DNA of 64,000 nt from an uncultured Bacteroidota bacterium (GCA_902518355.1 CABYFY010000004.1:83346-147345); one strand, 5' to 3'; counted from the first letter of the stretch, positions 20,045 through 30,975 are shown. The notes: generated from the letters alone by a model not told the origin. Made by a program: numbers and translations.

Positions 20045-20531
20045 TGTTAACAGAATCGTTTAAAATAATTACATCAGAAATCCAGTTTGTAGGACTTGTA
20101 GTATTTATGGGATCATAGGGTAGAGCTAGTGATAAATTGTAATTATTAATAAAACCACATGCTCTTGAAATGAATCTTTCATTTATTTCATAGTCAACAT
20201 ATAAATGATTAGGTAAACCACTTGGAATGACCGTAATATCTTCAGAAAAATCTTTACATAACTTAAAATTTGAAACAGATTCATCATCTCTTAGTGGAAT
20301 TGCAATAGAATCGGTATTTATACCGTTAATCTCATTTATCAGTGTAAACTCACTATTTTTAATAATGTAAACCCCTAGGCTTTCCACATTTTTTCTTTCC
20401 TCAGGATTATTAACATCATAAAATGTGATAATCATTCTTGGAGTAGTCAAAGTTGATTCAGGGCATATATCATCACTTTCACAATTATAACTTGTAAAAG
20501 TTGCAATCAATATTATAAAAAACTTTTTCAT
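20010..20531 (-). CDS. DUF6452-like lipoprotein
   Basis: MKKFFIILIATFTSYNCESDDICPEST (lipobox-like); position between rlmD and the DUF6048-like gene. Confidence 0.7.
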   Translation of the reverse strand: MKKFFIILIATFTSYNCESDDICPESTLTTPRMIITFYDVNNPEERKNVESLGVYIIKNSEFTLINEINGINTDSIAIPLRDDESVSNFKLCKDFSEDITVIPSGLPNHLYVDYEINERFISRACGFINNYNLSLALPYDPINTTSPTNWISDVIILNDSVNNENQSHVKILH

Positions 20532-21935
20532 TTATATTTTTTCTAAAAGTACAACATTTTCTACATGATATGTTTGTGGAAACATATCAATAGCTTGTGA
20601 AGTTTTTAATTCATAAATTTCTTTTAAATCTATTATATCCCTAGCCTGAGTTGAACTATTACAACTCACATAAATAATCTTGTCAGGTGATAATTTAATT
20701 AAGGAATGAATAACAGATTTATCAAGTCCGTTTCTTGGGGGATCAACAATAATTATTTCAGGGTTTTTATGGTTTCTTATTGGTTTGTTAATAATATCCT
20801 TAACATCCCCTTTAATAAATTCACAATTTGAAATATTGTTAAGCTTGGCATTTGATTTTGCAGAAATTATAGCATCTTCTACTGTTTCAATTCCAACAAT
20901 TTTTTTTGCATCTTTAGCTAGGAATAATGAAATTGTCCCAATACCGCAGTAAAGATCATACACTGTTTCATTTCCTTTTAAATCGGCAAATTTTTTCACA
21001 ATATTATAAAGTTTGCGGGTTTGAAAAGAATTCGTTTGAAAAAATGATTTTGCTGAAATCTTAAAAGACAGATCATTTATTTTTTCGGTTATATAATTGA
21101 CTCCGCTAAAACATTTTATATCTAAATCATAAATTGTATCATTTGCTTTCTTATTAACAACGTAAAGAATTGACTGAATCTCCTTGAATTCAGATTCTAT
21201 ACATTGTAAAAGTTTTTTGGATTTTTCAGAAAATTTGTAAAACTGAATTAATATCATAATTTCTTTTGTCGTGGTAGATCTGATCATTAAATTTCTGATA
21301 TCACCTTTTTGTTTAATTAAATCAAAAAAATCCAGTTTTAACTCTTCTGCTTTTTTCTTAATAAAATTTCTAATTTTATTAGAAATATTTGCCTGCAGAA
21401 AGCATTTTTCAATATCTATAACTCTACTCCACATTCCAGATTTATGAAAACCTAGTGCATTCTTATTTCTAATGCTATTTCCTTCATAAATCTCTTTTTC
21501 TGTAATCCATCTGGAATTGCTAAAAGAAAACTCCATTTTATTTCTATAATAATAAGTTTTTTCGGATTTAATTATGGGTAGTTTTATATATCCTTCAGTT
21601 TTACCAATTCTATTCAGATTTTCAGTCACTTCTTTATCCTTATACTTTAGTTGATCTTCATAATTCATGTTTTGCCAGCTACATCCTCCACAAAGTTCAA
21701 AATGTGAGCATTTTGGATTTATTCTTTTTGAAGAGTATTTATGATATTTAATTATGTCACCTTCTAAATATGATTTTCTTTTCTTCCTAACTCTAATGTC
21801 TACAATATCGCCAGGCACACCATTTTTTGTAAAAATTATTTTTTCTCCCTCTTTTTTGGAAATAGATTTGCCTAGCGAACCAGCATCTGTTAGTTTAATT
21901 TTTTCTAAAACTATATTTCTTTTTTTTCTACCCAA
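20532..21935 (-). CDS. rlmD: 23S rRNA (uracil(1939)-C(5))-methyltransferase RlmD
   Basis: TRAM domain; Fe-S cysteines (CSHFELCGGCSWQNM); VYDLYCGIGTISLFLA; VDPPRNGL; YVSCNSSTQARD. Confidence 0.95.
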   Translation of the reverse strand: MGRKKRNIVLEKIKLTDAGSLGKSISKKEGEKIIFTKNGVPGDIVDIRVRKKRKSYLEGDIIKYHKYSSKRINPKCSHFELCGGCSWQNMNYEDQLKYKDKEVTENLNRIGKTEGYIKLPIIKSEKTYYYRNKMEFSFSNSRWITEKEIYEGNSIRNKNALGFHKSGMWSRVIDIEKCFLQANISNKIRNFIKKKAEELKLDFFDLIKQKGDIRNLMIRSTTTKEIMILIQFYKFSEKSKKLLQCIESEFKEIQSILYVVNKKANDTIYDLDIKCFSGVNYITEKINDLSFKISAKSFFQTNSFQTRKLYNIVKKFADLKGNETVYDLYCGIGTISLFLAKDAKKIVGIETVEDAIISAKSNAKLNNISNCEFIKGDVKDIINKPIRNHKNPEIIIVDPPRNGLDKSVIHSLIKLSPDKIIYVSCNSSTQARDIIDLKEIYELKTSQAIDMFPQTYHVENVVLLEKI

Positions 21936-21966
21936 TTCAAATTAAATTTTACTAAATATAATTCAT

Positions 21967-21974
21967 TAAATTTG
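21967..21974 (+). promoter_or_regulatory. Putative -7 element TAAATTTG upstream of rocD
   Basis: Matches TAnnTTTG, 31 nt before the ATG. Confidence 0.4.
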
Positions 21975-22005
21975 GACAAAATATAACTAGCTTAAAATTA
22001 TTACA

Positions 22006-23229
22006 ATGTTAACTTCAAAAGATCTAATTAATCTTGAATACGAATACGGAGCTCATAACTATCATCCATTACCGGTTGTTTTAGAAAAAGGAGAAGGTGT
22101 GTATCTTTGGGATGTAGAAGGAAAAAAATATTTTGATTTTCTATCAGCATACAGTGCTGTAAATCAAGGGCACTGTCATCCAAAAATAATATCTGCATTA
22201 ATTGATCAGTCAAAAAAACTTACTTTAACATCAAGGGCTTTTCATAACAACGTCCTAGGTCAATATGAGAAATTTATCACTGATTTTTTTGATTATGATA
22301 AGGTTTTACCAATGAACACAGGAGTTGAAGGGGGTGAAACTGCAATCAAGTTAGCAAGAAAATGGGGGTATGAGGTGAAAAAAATCCCCACAGATTCTGC
22401 AAAAATAATATTTGTTGAAGGAAACTTTTGGGGAAGAACCCTTGGTGCTATTTCATCTTCTACGGATCCAAGTAGTACAAACGGCTTTGGGCCGTTTATG
22501 CCTGGGTATGAAATTATACCTTACAACAATCTAGATTCTCTAAAAAAAGCATTAAAAGATCCAAATGTTGCTGCTTTTATGGTAGAACCGATTCAAGGTG
22601 AGGCTGGAGTAGTAGTCCCAGACGAAAACTACTTAAGGAATGCGTATGAAATGTGTAAAGACTCCAATGTTTTATTTATAGCTGATGAAGTTCAAACTGG
22701 TATTGGAAGGACTGGTAAAATGATTTGTTGTGAACATCATGGTTTTAAGCCTGATATTTTGATTTTAGGAAAGGCGCTTTCTGGAGGAGTCTTTCCTGTT
22801 TCAGCAATTTTAGCTTCAGATGAGGTGATGCTTACAATTAAACCAGGAGAGCATGGTTCTACTTTTGGTGGTAATCCTGTGGCATGCGAAGTAGCGATGG
22901 CAGCATTGAAAGTAATCAGAGATGAAAAATTATCTGAAAATGCTCACAATATGGGTGTCATATTTCGGGATAAAATTCAAACATATATTAACAATAGTAA
23001 TATTGTTGAAAAAATTAGAGGAAAGGGGTTGTTAAACGCGATTGTAATCAAAGATGATGAAAATAGTGATATAGCATGGAATATATGCTTAAAAATGGCT
23101 GAAAAAGGTTTGTTAGCAAAGCCAACACATGGTAATATAATAAGATTTGCACCACCTCTAATAATAAATGAAGATCAACTAAATAATTGTATTGAAATAA
23201 TTATCTCATCTCTGAAAGATTTTGAATAA
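22006..23229 (+). CDS. rocD: Ornithine--oxo-acid transaminase
   Basis: [70 protein letters not shown]. Confidence 0.95.
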   Translation: MLTSKDLINLEYEYGAHNYHPLPVVLEKGEGVYLWDVEGKKYFDFLSAYSAVNQGHCHPKIISALIDQSKKLTLTSRAFHNNVLGQYEKFITDFFDYDKVLPMNTGVEGGETAIKLARKWGYEVKKIPTDSAKIIFVEGNFWGRTLGAISSSTDPSSTNGFGPFMPGYEIIPYNNLDSLKKALKDPNVAAFMVEPIQGEAGVVVPDENYLRNAYEMCKDSNVLFIADEVQTGIGRTGKMICCEHHGFKPDILILGKALSGGVFPVSAILASDEVMLTIKPGEHGSTFGGNPVACEVAMAALKVIRDEKLSENAHNMGVIFRDKIQTYINNSNIVEKIRGKGLLNAIVIKDDENSDIAWNICLKMAEKGLLAKPTHGNIIRFAPPLIINEDQLNNCIEIIISSLKDFE

Positions 23230-23263
23230 TATTTTAATAAATTAGTACTACTAACCACTTCAT

Positions 23264-24409
23264 ATGTCTACAATTTATCTTGATAATGCTGCTACAACTA
23301 AGGTTAGAGATGAAATTGTTGATGCCATGTCAACTATTATAAAAAATGAATATGGAAACCCTTCATCTACACATAGTTACGGTAGGTCATCTAAATCTAT
23401 TGTTGAATTATCAAGAAAGGAAATTTCTAATATTTTAAATGTAAAATCATCAGAAATTATTTTTACTTCTGGAGGCACTGAAGGAGATAATATGATTATC
23501 AGAAATTGTGTAAATAATTTAGATGTTAGACATATTATAACCTCTAAAATTGAACATCACGCTGTTACCCATACAATTGATAATCTGTTAAGAACTGATA
23601 AAATTAAAGTGTCATTTGTTAAACTTTCAAAATCAGGAGACGTAGATTTGGAAGACTTGGAAAATATTCTAAAAAATTCTAATCAAAAATGTCTAGTTTC
23701 TTTAATGCATATCAATAATGAGATTGGAAATATTACAGATATCGATGCGGTTTCAAAAATTTGCAAAAAATATAATTCTTTATTTCACAGTGACACAGTA
23801 CAATCAGTTGGGCATTATGATTTAGATTTTGAAAAAATAAAAGTTGATTTTTTTGTTGCTAGTGCTCATAAGTTTCATGGACCAAAAGGAATTGGCTTTG
23901 CGTTCGTTAGAAACAATACCAATCTTGGACCTTATTTAACAGGGGGAATGCAGGAAAAGGGCCTGAGAGCCGGGACCGAATCAGTTCACAATATTGTTGG
24001 AATGTCAGAAGCTTTAAAAATATCTACTAAGAATTTAAAATCTGAAAAGAAACATATTAGCGAACTTAAAAATTATTTTATTTCAGAAATAAAAAAGAAA
24101 ATTAAGGACGTTAAATTTAACGGATTATGTGATGATAATAATAAGTCAACCTATACACTTGTTAACGTCTTGCTTCCGATTAAACGTGAAACAGGAGGAT
24201 TATTCATGTTTAAATTAGATATGAAGGGTATTGCATGTTCAAAAGGAAGTGCTTGTCAGAGTGGAAGTGACTCAGGCTCTCACGTTCTTAGAGAAATTCA
24301 AAATAATGAAGACAATCAAAAAGTTTCACTAAGGTTTTCATTCAGTATTTTCAATACTAAGGATGAAGTTGATTACGTAATTAATCAAATTGACAGTCTA
24401 GTTAATTAA
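23264..24409 (+). CDS. Cysteine desulfurase (NifS/IscS family)
   Basis: IYLDNAATTKVRDEIV, TSGGTEGDNMII, FVASAHKFHGPKGIGF, GIACSKGSACQSGS. Confidence 0.94.
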   Translation: MSTIYLDNAATTKVRDEIVDAMSTIIKNEYGNPSSTHSYGRSSKSIVELSRKEISNILNVKSSEIIFTSGGTEGDNMIIRNCVNNLDVRHIITSKIEHHAVTHTIDNLLRTDKIKVSFVKLSKSGDVDLEDLENILKNSNQKCLVSLMHINNEIGNITDIDAVSKICKKYNSLFHSDTVQSVGHYDLDFEKIKVDFFVASAHKFHGPKGIGFAFVRNNTNLGPYLTGGMQEKGLRAGTESVHNIVGMSEALKISTKNLKSEKKHISELKNYFISEIKKKIKDVKFNGLCDDNNKSTYTLVNVLLPIKRETGGLFMFKLDMKGIACSKGSACQSGSDSGSHVLREIQNNEDNQKVSLRFSFSIFNTKDEVDYVINQIDSLVN

Positions 24410-26838
24410 AATTTAATTTCCATATTTAGATTAAATATTCTTGGGCTAAGATAATTTGGGATACTGTATTGTCTTTTTGAATATACATCTCTTACCCATG
24501 TATTTGTTATAGTATTTTGTATGTTGAACATATTAAAAATCTCAAATCCAATGGAAAACTCCTCAACGTTAAATAACATATTTGAATCCTTAATTAAATA
24601 CATAATTCCTAGATCTGCTCTCTTATAATCAGGTAATCTGTTTTGATAAGCATAAGGATCAGCATAGCTAGGCGATCCACCTGGTAATCCGGTGTTATAA
24701 ATAAGATTAATAAACATCTTTAAGTTGGGCATATTTGGCACATAATCCTGGAATAGTATTCCAAATTTCAATCTTTGATCTGTTGGTCTAGAAATGTATC
24801 CTCTATTGTCAATATTTTCTTCGGTCTTTAGATATCCAAAACTGAACCATGATTCAGTTCCTCTTACAAATTCACCGTTAAGTCTCAAATCCAACCCATA
24901 TGCATATCCAAAAGCATTATTAGTTGCTTGATACCTGATTCTGACATTATCAATCGTGTAAGGATTAATATTTTCTAAATCTTTATAGTAAATTTCAGAA
25001 TTTAATTTAAACGGTCTTTTCCATAAATCAAATTTATATTCATTTGAAAAAACATAATGAGTTGATTTTTGAGCTTCAACTGACGGGTTAATTTGCCCAT
25101 AAAAGCTTCTTAATTCTTTGTAAAAGGGAGGCTGGTGATAAATACCATATTTTAGATTAAATATCATATTAGGATTCCAGTTTGGAATATATCCAATTTG
25201 AAGCCTAGGACTAACTACTGTATTATTGGATAAGTCTTCGCTAGAATCAATTGACCAATTATGGACTCTAAAACCAAGGTTGTAGTATATCTTATTATCA
25301 TTAATATAGCTTTCCTTTTCCCATTGACTATAAAATTGTATTCTGTTAATAGTTGATTCGGTGGTGGCTCGAATATTTTGAAAAGGAACTATTGGTCCTT
25401 GATTTGCTTCATAAGGTTGTTCTGAAATATTTGTTAAAAAAGGTGGGTCAATTAAGTAGCCTGCCGAATCTATAACTTCCCATTCAACAATTCTGTCATT
25501 GATTTTTTCTGATGTAAATTTCAAAGAAAAATTAAATTCATTTTTATTCCTAATTAATTTGAGTTTAGATTCCACATTAAAAATTTGTGCATTAAGGTTA
25601 TTTCTTGCGTGGTTTAATTGACTTCCAACTCCTTGGCTGAATTCAACTTCACCTAAATCTTCATCCCCAATATTTGAATTAACCTCTGCTAAATTATATT
25701 GAGCTAGTATATCAAAATATTCTTTCTCATTGGTGTTGTAAAATGATGTATTAAATGTGTATGTATCTCTCTGATTTGGCATAAAATCCAAAGAAAAAGA
25801 GTTAAAAAATGTAGAATACTTATCTTTCTCTTCACCGTTATAAAAAATAATAAGTGCTAATGGATTATCTAATGTCCCAAAGTTAGTCTGTCTGTTCAAA
25901 GGTTTAAAATTGTACCTGTTGATTGAAAAATTTGTGATACTTGAAATATTAATTTTTGAATTGAATTTAATTTTTAAAAAATTCTGAAAATCAAAAAATG
26001 ATGGTTTAAAATTAGAGTTAGTTTCTTTGGAATTGACAAGCAGGGAATTGTCTCTGTATCTTAATCCTAAAATATTTGAAATTTTATTATTTTTTGTAAT
26101 ATTTTCAGAAGTAAAACTCCCACCTAATAAGCTTGAATTTAAATTATACTTATTTGTTTCTGGGGATTTATACTTAATATCCAAAACAGATGACATTTTA
26201 TCGCCGTAAATTGCATCAAATCCACCAGATGAAAACTTGATATCTTCAATCATTTCTGAATTTACGAAGCTAAGTCCTTCTTGTTGACCTGATCTTATAA
26301 AAAATGGCCTGTATATTTCAATCCCATTTACGTAAACCAGATTTTCATCAAAATTTCCCCCTCTTACTGAATATTGCGTACTCATTTCATTGTTGATGCT
26401 TACCCCAGGAAGTGTTTTAAGAATATTTTCTATTCCAGGTTGCACCCCTTTTATATTTCTTAATTTTTCAGGTGAAATACTTAAAATAGATTTTAATTTT
26501 GCTCTTGTAAATGAGTTTAAAATAACTTCAGAAATTTGTTCAAATTTGGTATTTAATATAGGATTGAATTCCAAAATTTCATTTTCTAATAACTCAACAC
26601 TTATTTTAAGTTGCTTGTGATTAATATGACTAAAGACAATATCAATTTCTTTATCAGCTTCAAGTACTATTTTGTAGAAACCGTTTTCATCACTAATTGA
26701 ACCTTTATCATTAAATTTAATATTAACATCCTTGATTGGTAAATTTTGATCATCCAAAATTAGACCTGTTAGAATTCCTTGCTGAGAAAAAAGAGAAAAA
26801 AAACTTAGATATATGAAAAGCGATAAAATTTTTTTCAT
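24406..26838 (-). CDS. TonB-dependent receptor with N-terminal carboxypeptidase-like domain
   Basis: GLILDDQNLPIKDVNIKF...GSISDENGFYKI; plug ENILKTLPGVSINNEMSTQYSVRGGNFDENLVYVNGIEIYRPFF; C-terminal aromatic-rich barrel ending MEIKF. Confidence 0.93.
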   Translation of the reverse strand: MKKILSLFIYLSFFSLFSQQGILTGLILDDQNLPIKDVNIKFNDKGSISDENGFYKIVLEADKEIDIVFSHINHKQLKISVELLENEILEFNPILNTKFEQISEVILNSFTRAKLKSILSISPEKLRNIKGVQPGIENILKTLPGVSINNEMSTQYSVRGGNFDENLVYVNGIEIYRPFFIRSGQQEGLSFVNSEMIEDIKFSSGGFDAIYGDKMSSVLDIKYKSPETNKYNLNSSLLGGSFTSENITKNNKISNILGLRYRDNSLLVNSKETNSNFKPSFFDFQNFLKIKFNSKINISSITNFSINRYNFKPLNRQTNFGTLDNPLALIIFYNGEEKDKYSTFFNSFSLDFMPNQRDTYTFNTSFYNTNEKEYFDILAQYNLAEVNSNIGDEDLGEVEFSQGVGSQLNHARNNLNAQIFNVESKLKLIRNKNEFNFSLKFTSEKINDRIVEWEVIDSAGYLIDPPFLTNISEQPYEANQGPIVPFQNIRATTESTINRIQFYSQWEKESYINDNKIYYNLGFRVHNWSIDSSEDLSNNTVVSPRLQIGYIPNWNPNMIFNLKYGIYHQPPFYKELRSFYGQINPSVEAQKSTHYVFSNEYKFDLWKRPFKLNSEIYYKDLENINPYTIDNVRIRYQATNNAFGYAYGLDLRLNGEFVRGTESWFSFGYLKTEENIDNRGYISRPTDQRLKFGILFQDYVPNMPNLKMFINLIYNTGLPGGSPSYADPYAYQNRLPDYKRADLGIMYLIKDSNMLFNVEEFSIGFEIFNMFNIQNTITNTWVRDVYSKRQYSIPNYLSPRIFNLNMEIKF

Positions 26839-28529
26839 TATTTGATCTTTCTGTAAAATGTTTTTATTAATTTTTTTTCATTGCCAACATTATCTTCTAT
26901 TTTGATTTCTAAAACGTTTTTTGCATCATCTTTGTTAACGTTATCATTAAAATCATATGATAAAATTCCTTTCATAGGATTATATTCTAATAGAATCCAT
27001 TTATCATTAATAGTGCCTCTGTAATTTTTAACTCCTGATTCATTGTCGCTTATTTTGATGCTTAAATTTTTTCTGTTTGAAATCCATTGATTGTCCGAAA
27101 TATCAATTACACTTACATTAGGTTTTATTGAATCAATTTTAATCACAAAATCACCAAGGTTATTAACTTTTGCAATAACATAATTTTCTTCTTTTTTACT
27201 TGAAACGAATGATGATTTTTTATTTTCACCAATTCTGCCTATGTACGTCCTATTTCTTATAGAATCATTATAACGACTGATATCCATTTTAATTGTTATT
27301 CCTTTTAGAAGGGGTATTGAGTCTTTATCAACATGAAGCAAGTTATTTTTTTCAAAAATCTGAATCATTTTATCTGTATAAAATGAGTTTTTTTCGATTG
27401 AAACTTTTGCCCCGGGGAATTTAAAATTATATGCACTATCCTTATTTACTTTGAACATATTTTTAAAATCTAATTTTCTATTTGATAAATCATTTTGTTT
27501 TACCCATTGAATTGGCACTAGAATTTCAGACTGGTTTTTGTTAAAATCAAATAATTTTACACTGTAGAGATAAGTAACATTAGTTTCATTTATTTTAACT
27601 ACACCATCGCCAAGCGATCTTTTATACATATCGAGTGGATTAAACTCCTCAATATATAATTTTTGAATTTTTATTTTTTTATTCTTGTAATAAGGATAAT
27701 CAATAAAAGTATTTATGTGTCTCCATTCATCGTACGAAAATGAATTTAGGTCCATATTAAAAATTTCATTACCATCTATACTTGTTTTAATGTAAGATAA
27801 ACCCATTTTATTCCATGTATTATTCATCCGGTCGAATGAATTAATACCAAATCCAACAGGTCCATTTGATTTTAATGTATCTGAAATAAATAAATTATTT
27901 GAAACTTTTTTCAATTTTAGTTCATTGAAACTTGAATTTGAACCACTTATTGAGTTTTCAGGAATTAATTTATAGTAAAGACCTAAAACTACAGGTGGTA
28001 TGGTGTCCCTAACCGAATAATTTTTAAATGCCATGGGATTTATTGGACGATCCAATTCATCTCTAAGTTCATAGTGTAAATGCGGTCCAAAACTTCTACC
28101 TGTATTTCCGCTAAAACCGATTAACTCTTTTTCAGAAATTCTAATTTCATCTTTTGAGGGGTAAGTCCTGAAGGTGTATGATTCTTTAGAGTATTGAATT
28201 TCTTTTACAATTTTTTCAATTTTAGGCGAAAACTTTTGGAGGTGTGCATAAACCGAGGACTGACCATTGTCATGTTTGATATATAATGCCTTTCCATATC
28301 CACCATGAGTAATTTGGATTCTACTTACATAGCCATCTCCGATTGAATAAACCTTAAAACCTTCGGTTCCTTTGGTTTTTATGTCAATACCTGCATGAAA
28401 ATGATTAGGTCTCAGCTCACCAAATGTGCCAGAAAGAATAATTGGAATTTCAAGAGGATAATCACCAGAATTTTGTGAATTTATTATTGAAGCATAAAGA
28501 AAAAATATTGTCAATAAATAATATCTCAT
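26838..28529 (-). CDS. M23 family metallopeptidase
   Basis: FGELRPNHFHAGIDIKTKGTEGFKVYSIGDGYVSRIQI...GPHLHYELRD; long C-terminal extension. Confidence 0.92.
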   Translation of the reverse strand: MRYYLLTIFFLYASIINSQNSGDYPLEIPIILSGTFGELRPNHFHAGIDIKTKGTEGFKVYSIGDGYVSRIQITHGGYGKALYIKHDNGQSSVYAHLQKFSPKIEKIVKEIQYSKESYTFRTYPSKDEIRISEKELIGFSGNTGRSFGPHLHYELRDELDRPINPMAFKNYSVRDTIPPVVLGLYYKLIPENSISGSNSSFNELKLKKVSNNLFISDTLKSNGPVGFGINSFDRMNNTWNKMGLSYIKTSIDGNEIFNMDLNSFSYDEWRHINTFIDYPYYKNKKIKIQKLYIEEFNPLDMYKRSLGDGVVKINETNVTYLYSVKLFDFNKNQSEILVPIQWVKQNDLSNRKLDFKNMFKVNKDSAYNFKFPGAKVSIEKNSFYTDKMIQIFEKNNLLHVDKDSIPLLKGITIKMDISRYNDSIRNRTYIGRIGENKKSSFVSSKKEENYVIAKVNNLGDFVIKIDSIKPNVSVIDISDNQWISNRKNLSIKISDNESGVKNYRGTINDKWILLEYNPMKGILSYDFNDNVNKDDAKNVLEIKIEDNVGNEKKLIKTFYRKIK

Positions 28530-28623
28530 TAACCCTAAAATAATATATAATTGTTAAGTTATAAATGAAAAATTCAGAAAATTTAAAATATAATGTTTAA
28601 ATTGGATATATAGTATTTGTACT

Positions 28624-28914
28624 ATGGATAAAATTAAGGATTTGCTGTCTGATTTAGAGAAAAAAGTTGAATCTAATTTAAATGAACTTTTAAGTCTTAG
28701 AGAGCAAAACAATGAGTTATTAGACAAGAATAAATCCTTAATCAATGAAAGGAATGATTTAATGTTAGATTTGGAATCTCTTGAAGAAAAGTTTAAGGCA
28801 TTAAAAATTGCAAATACTATTACAGGTAGTGAAAATAATATTAATGAAACAAGAAGCGAAATAAATTCGCTTATTAGAGAAATAGATTTATGTATTTCTC
28901 AATTATCAGAGTAA
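28624..28914 (+). CDS. Short coiled-coil protein upstream of zapA (ZapB-like?)
   Basis: 96 aa, heptad-rich MDKIKDLLSDLEKKVESNLNELLSLREQNNELLDKNKSLINERNDLML. Confidence 0.6.
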   Translation: MDKIKDLLSDLEKKVESNLNELLSLREQNNELLDKNKSLINERNDLMLDLESLEEKFKALKIANTITGSENNINETRSEINSLIREIDLCISQLSE

Positions 28915-28916
28915 TT

Positions 28917-29204
28917 ATGGGTGATAAGCTCAAAATTAAGTTATCAGTTGCTAATAGAATATATCCTTTAACAATTGATCCTTCTCAGGAAGAGGGGCTT
29001 AGATTAGCTTCCCAACAAATAAATACTCTGATAAAAAAGTTTGAACAGAATTATTCTGTCAGGGACAAGCAAGATGCTTTGGCTATGTGTGCTTTACAAA
29101 TTGCTTCAAGTAAAAAACAAAATTCTTTAAATGAAGAAACATTTATTAATGATGTGGAGGATAAATTATCTAACCTAATAAATATTCTTGATGAAAAGAG
29201 TTAA
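28917..29204 (+). CDS. zapA: Cell division protein ZapA
   Basis: KIKLSVANRIYPLTIDPSQEEGLRLASQQINTLIKKFEQNYSVRDKQDALAMCALQIAS; ATG 28917 preferred over 28890. Confidence 0.9.
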   Translation: MGDKLKIKLSVANRIYPLTIDPSQEEGLRLASQQINTLIKKFEQNYSVRDKQDALAMCALQIASSKKQNSLNEETFINDVEDKLSNLINILDEKS

Positions 29205-29223
29205 GTTCTTTAAATAATATTAT

Positions 29224-29390
29224 AAAACTACCTACATTAGTTTTTTTTGTAAACTCAACGCTAATTAATTATAAAGGGTGAGTTTAGGTTGTTAAATCGT
29301 GCTGAAATTTTTCAGATTTTTGATCAGTCTTGTAGCCCTAATCCTGTTAAACTGGAGTTAAAATAAAAAAGCTTTTGTAGGTTTTTTTTT
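29224..29390 (+). ncRNA. ssrS: Probable 6S RNA
   Basis: ORF-less gap between zapA and rny. Long interrupted hairpin: ACCTACA (29230-29236) with TGTAGGT (29376-29382), AACTC (29252-29256) with GAGTT (29355-29359), TTAGG (29284-29288) with CCTAA (29337-29341); apical CTGAAATTTTTCAG; ends in a run of 9 T. Confidence 0.6.
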
Positions 29391-29403
29391 AAAAATTAAA
29401 TTA

Positions 29404-30975
29404 ATGGAAATATCAAGTGGGTTAATAATTGCAGGGATAATAGGTTTAATTGCAGGAATTGTTATAATTAGTCTTATAAATAAAAATAAATCATTAAGTC
29501 TATTAAGTGATGCAAAAAAAGAAGCTGAAAAAATTATTGAATCAGCAAAAGATAAGGGCGAGAGTATAAAAAACAATAAAATACTACAGGCGAAAGAAAA
29601 ATTTTTAGAGTTAAAATCAGAACATGAAAAAATTATTTTTTCCAGAGAGGATAAAATAAAAATAATAGAAAGAGAAATTTCATCCAAAGAATCCAAAATT
29701 GATTCAATTATAAAAAAGCAAGAATCTTTAACTTCAGATTTAGAAAAAAAGAATGCCGAAATTGAATTAAAGTTAAACACATTAGAAAAGAAGGCAAAAG
29801 AGGTAGAAAAAGTAAGAAAAAATCAAATAAAGCAACTTGAGGTTATTTCTGGACTTTCAGAAAAAGAAGCGAAGAAAAGTTTGCTTGAATCCCTGAAAAA
29901 AGATGCTGAAAATGATGCTTTATCCTATGCAAAAGAGAAAATGGAAGAGGCTGAGCTAACTGTGAAAGAAAATGCTAAAAAGATTATCTTAAATACTATT
30001 CATAGAATTGGTGCAGAAGAGGCTATTGATAACACTGTTTCGGTTTTTAATATTGAATCTGATGATATTAAAGGTAGAATAATCGGTAGGGAAGGTAGGA
30101 ATATTAGAGCTCTTGAATCAGCTACTGGAGTTGAAATAATTGTTGATGATACACCAGAAGCTATAATACTTTCGTGTTTTGATTCTATTAGAAGAGAGAT
30201 AGCTAGAATTTCGTTACATAAACTAGTAAAAGATGGAAGAATACATCCTGCTAGAATTGAGGAAGTTGTAAAGAAAACAAAAAAAGAAATTGATCAGGAA
30301 ATTATTGAGGTAGGCAAAAGAACAGTTATTGATTTAGGAATCAATGGGTTACACCCTGAATTGATTAAATATGTAGGTAGAATGAAATATAGATCATCAT
30401 ATGGTCAAAATTTACTTCAACATTCAAAAGAAGTAGCTAAATTGTGTGCAATTATGGCATCTGAAATGGGTATTGATCCTAAAATGGCAAAAAGAGCTGG
30501 TTTACTTCACGATATAGGGAAAGTTCCAAGTATAGAAAAAGATATTGAGACACCACATGCAATTTTAGGAATGCAATGGGCTGAAAAATTTGGTGAACAT
30601 ACTAATGTTTGCAATGCAATCGGAGCCCATCACGATGAAATTGAAATGAACTGTTTAATATCCCCCATAATCCAGGTTTGTGATGCAATGTCAGGGGCTA
30701 GACCGGGAGCTAGAAGACAAGTTCTTGACTCTTATATTGAAAGATTAAAAAATCTTGAGGATATAGCCCTTGATTTTAATGGTGTTGAAAAGGCTTATGC
30801 TATTCAAGCTGGAAGAGAACTTAGAGTAATGGTTGAAAGTGAAAAAATAAATGATGAGGAAGCATCGAATTTATCTTTTCAAATATCACAAAAAATCCAA
30901 ACTGATATGACATATCCAGGTCAAGTTAAAGTTACAGTAATAAGGGAAACTCGGGCGGTTAATATTGCTAAATAA
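29404..30975 (+). CDS. rny: Ribonuclease Y
   Basis: N-terminal TM plus coiled coil; KH domain [38 protein letters not shown] domain [13 protein letters not shown]. Confidence 0.96.
   Translation: MEISSGLIIAGIIGLIAGIVIISLINKNKSLSLLSDAKKEAEKIIESAKDKGESIKNNKILQAKEKFLELKSEHEKIIFSREDKIKIIEREISSKESKIDSIIKKQESLTSDLEKKNAEIELKLNTLEKKAKEVEKVRKNQIKQLEVISGLSEKEAKKSLLESLKKDAENDALSYAKEKMEEAELTVKENAKKIILNTIHRIGAEEAIDNTVSVFNIESDDIKGRIIGREGRNIRALESATGVEIIVDDTPEAIILSCFDSIRREIARISLHKLVKDGRIHPARIEEVVKKTKKEIDQEIIEVGKRTVIDLGINGLHPELIKYVGRMKYRSSYGQNLLQHSKEVAKLCAIMASEMGIDPKMAKRAGLLHDIGKVPSIEKDIETPHAILGMQWAEKFGEHTNVCNAIGAHHDEIEMNCLISPIIQVCDAMSGARPGARRQVLDSYIERLKNLEDIALDFNGVEKAYAIQAGRELRVMVESEKINDEEASNLSFQISQKIQTDMTYPGQVKVTVIRETRAVNIAK

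Noticed and set aside
24406-26838. TonB-dependent receptor as part of a SusCD polysaccharide utilisation locus
   Set aside because: No SusD-like gene, glycoside hydrolase or sulfatase nearby; the partner gene is an M23 peptidase.
29358-29780. 140-aa minus-strand ORF over the rny start
   Set aside because: Antisense to the Lys/Glu-rich coiled-coil part of rny, giving a Phe/Ser/Ile-rich artefact.
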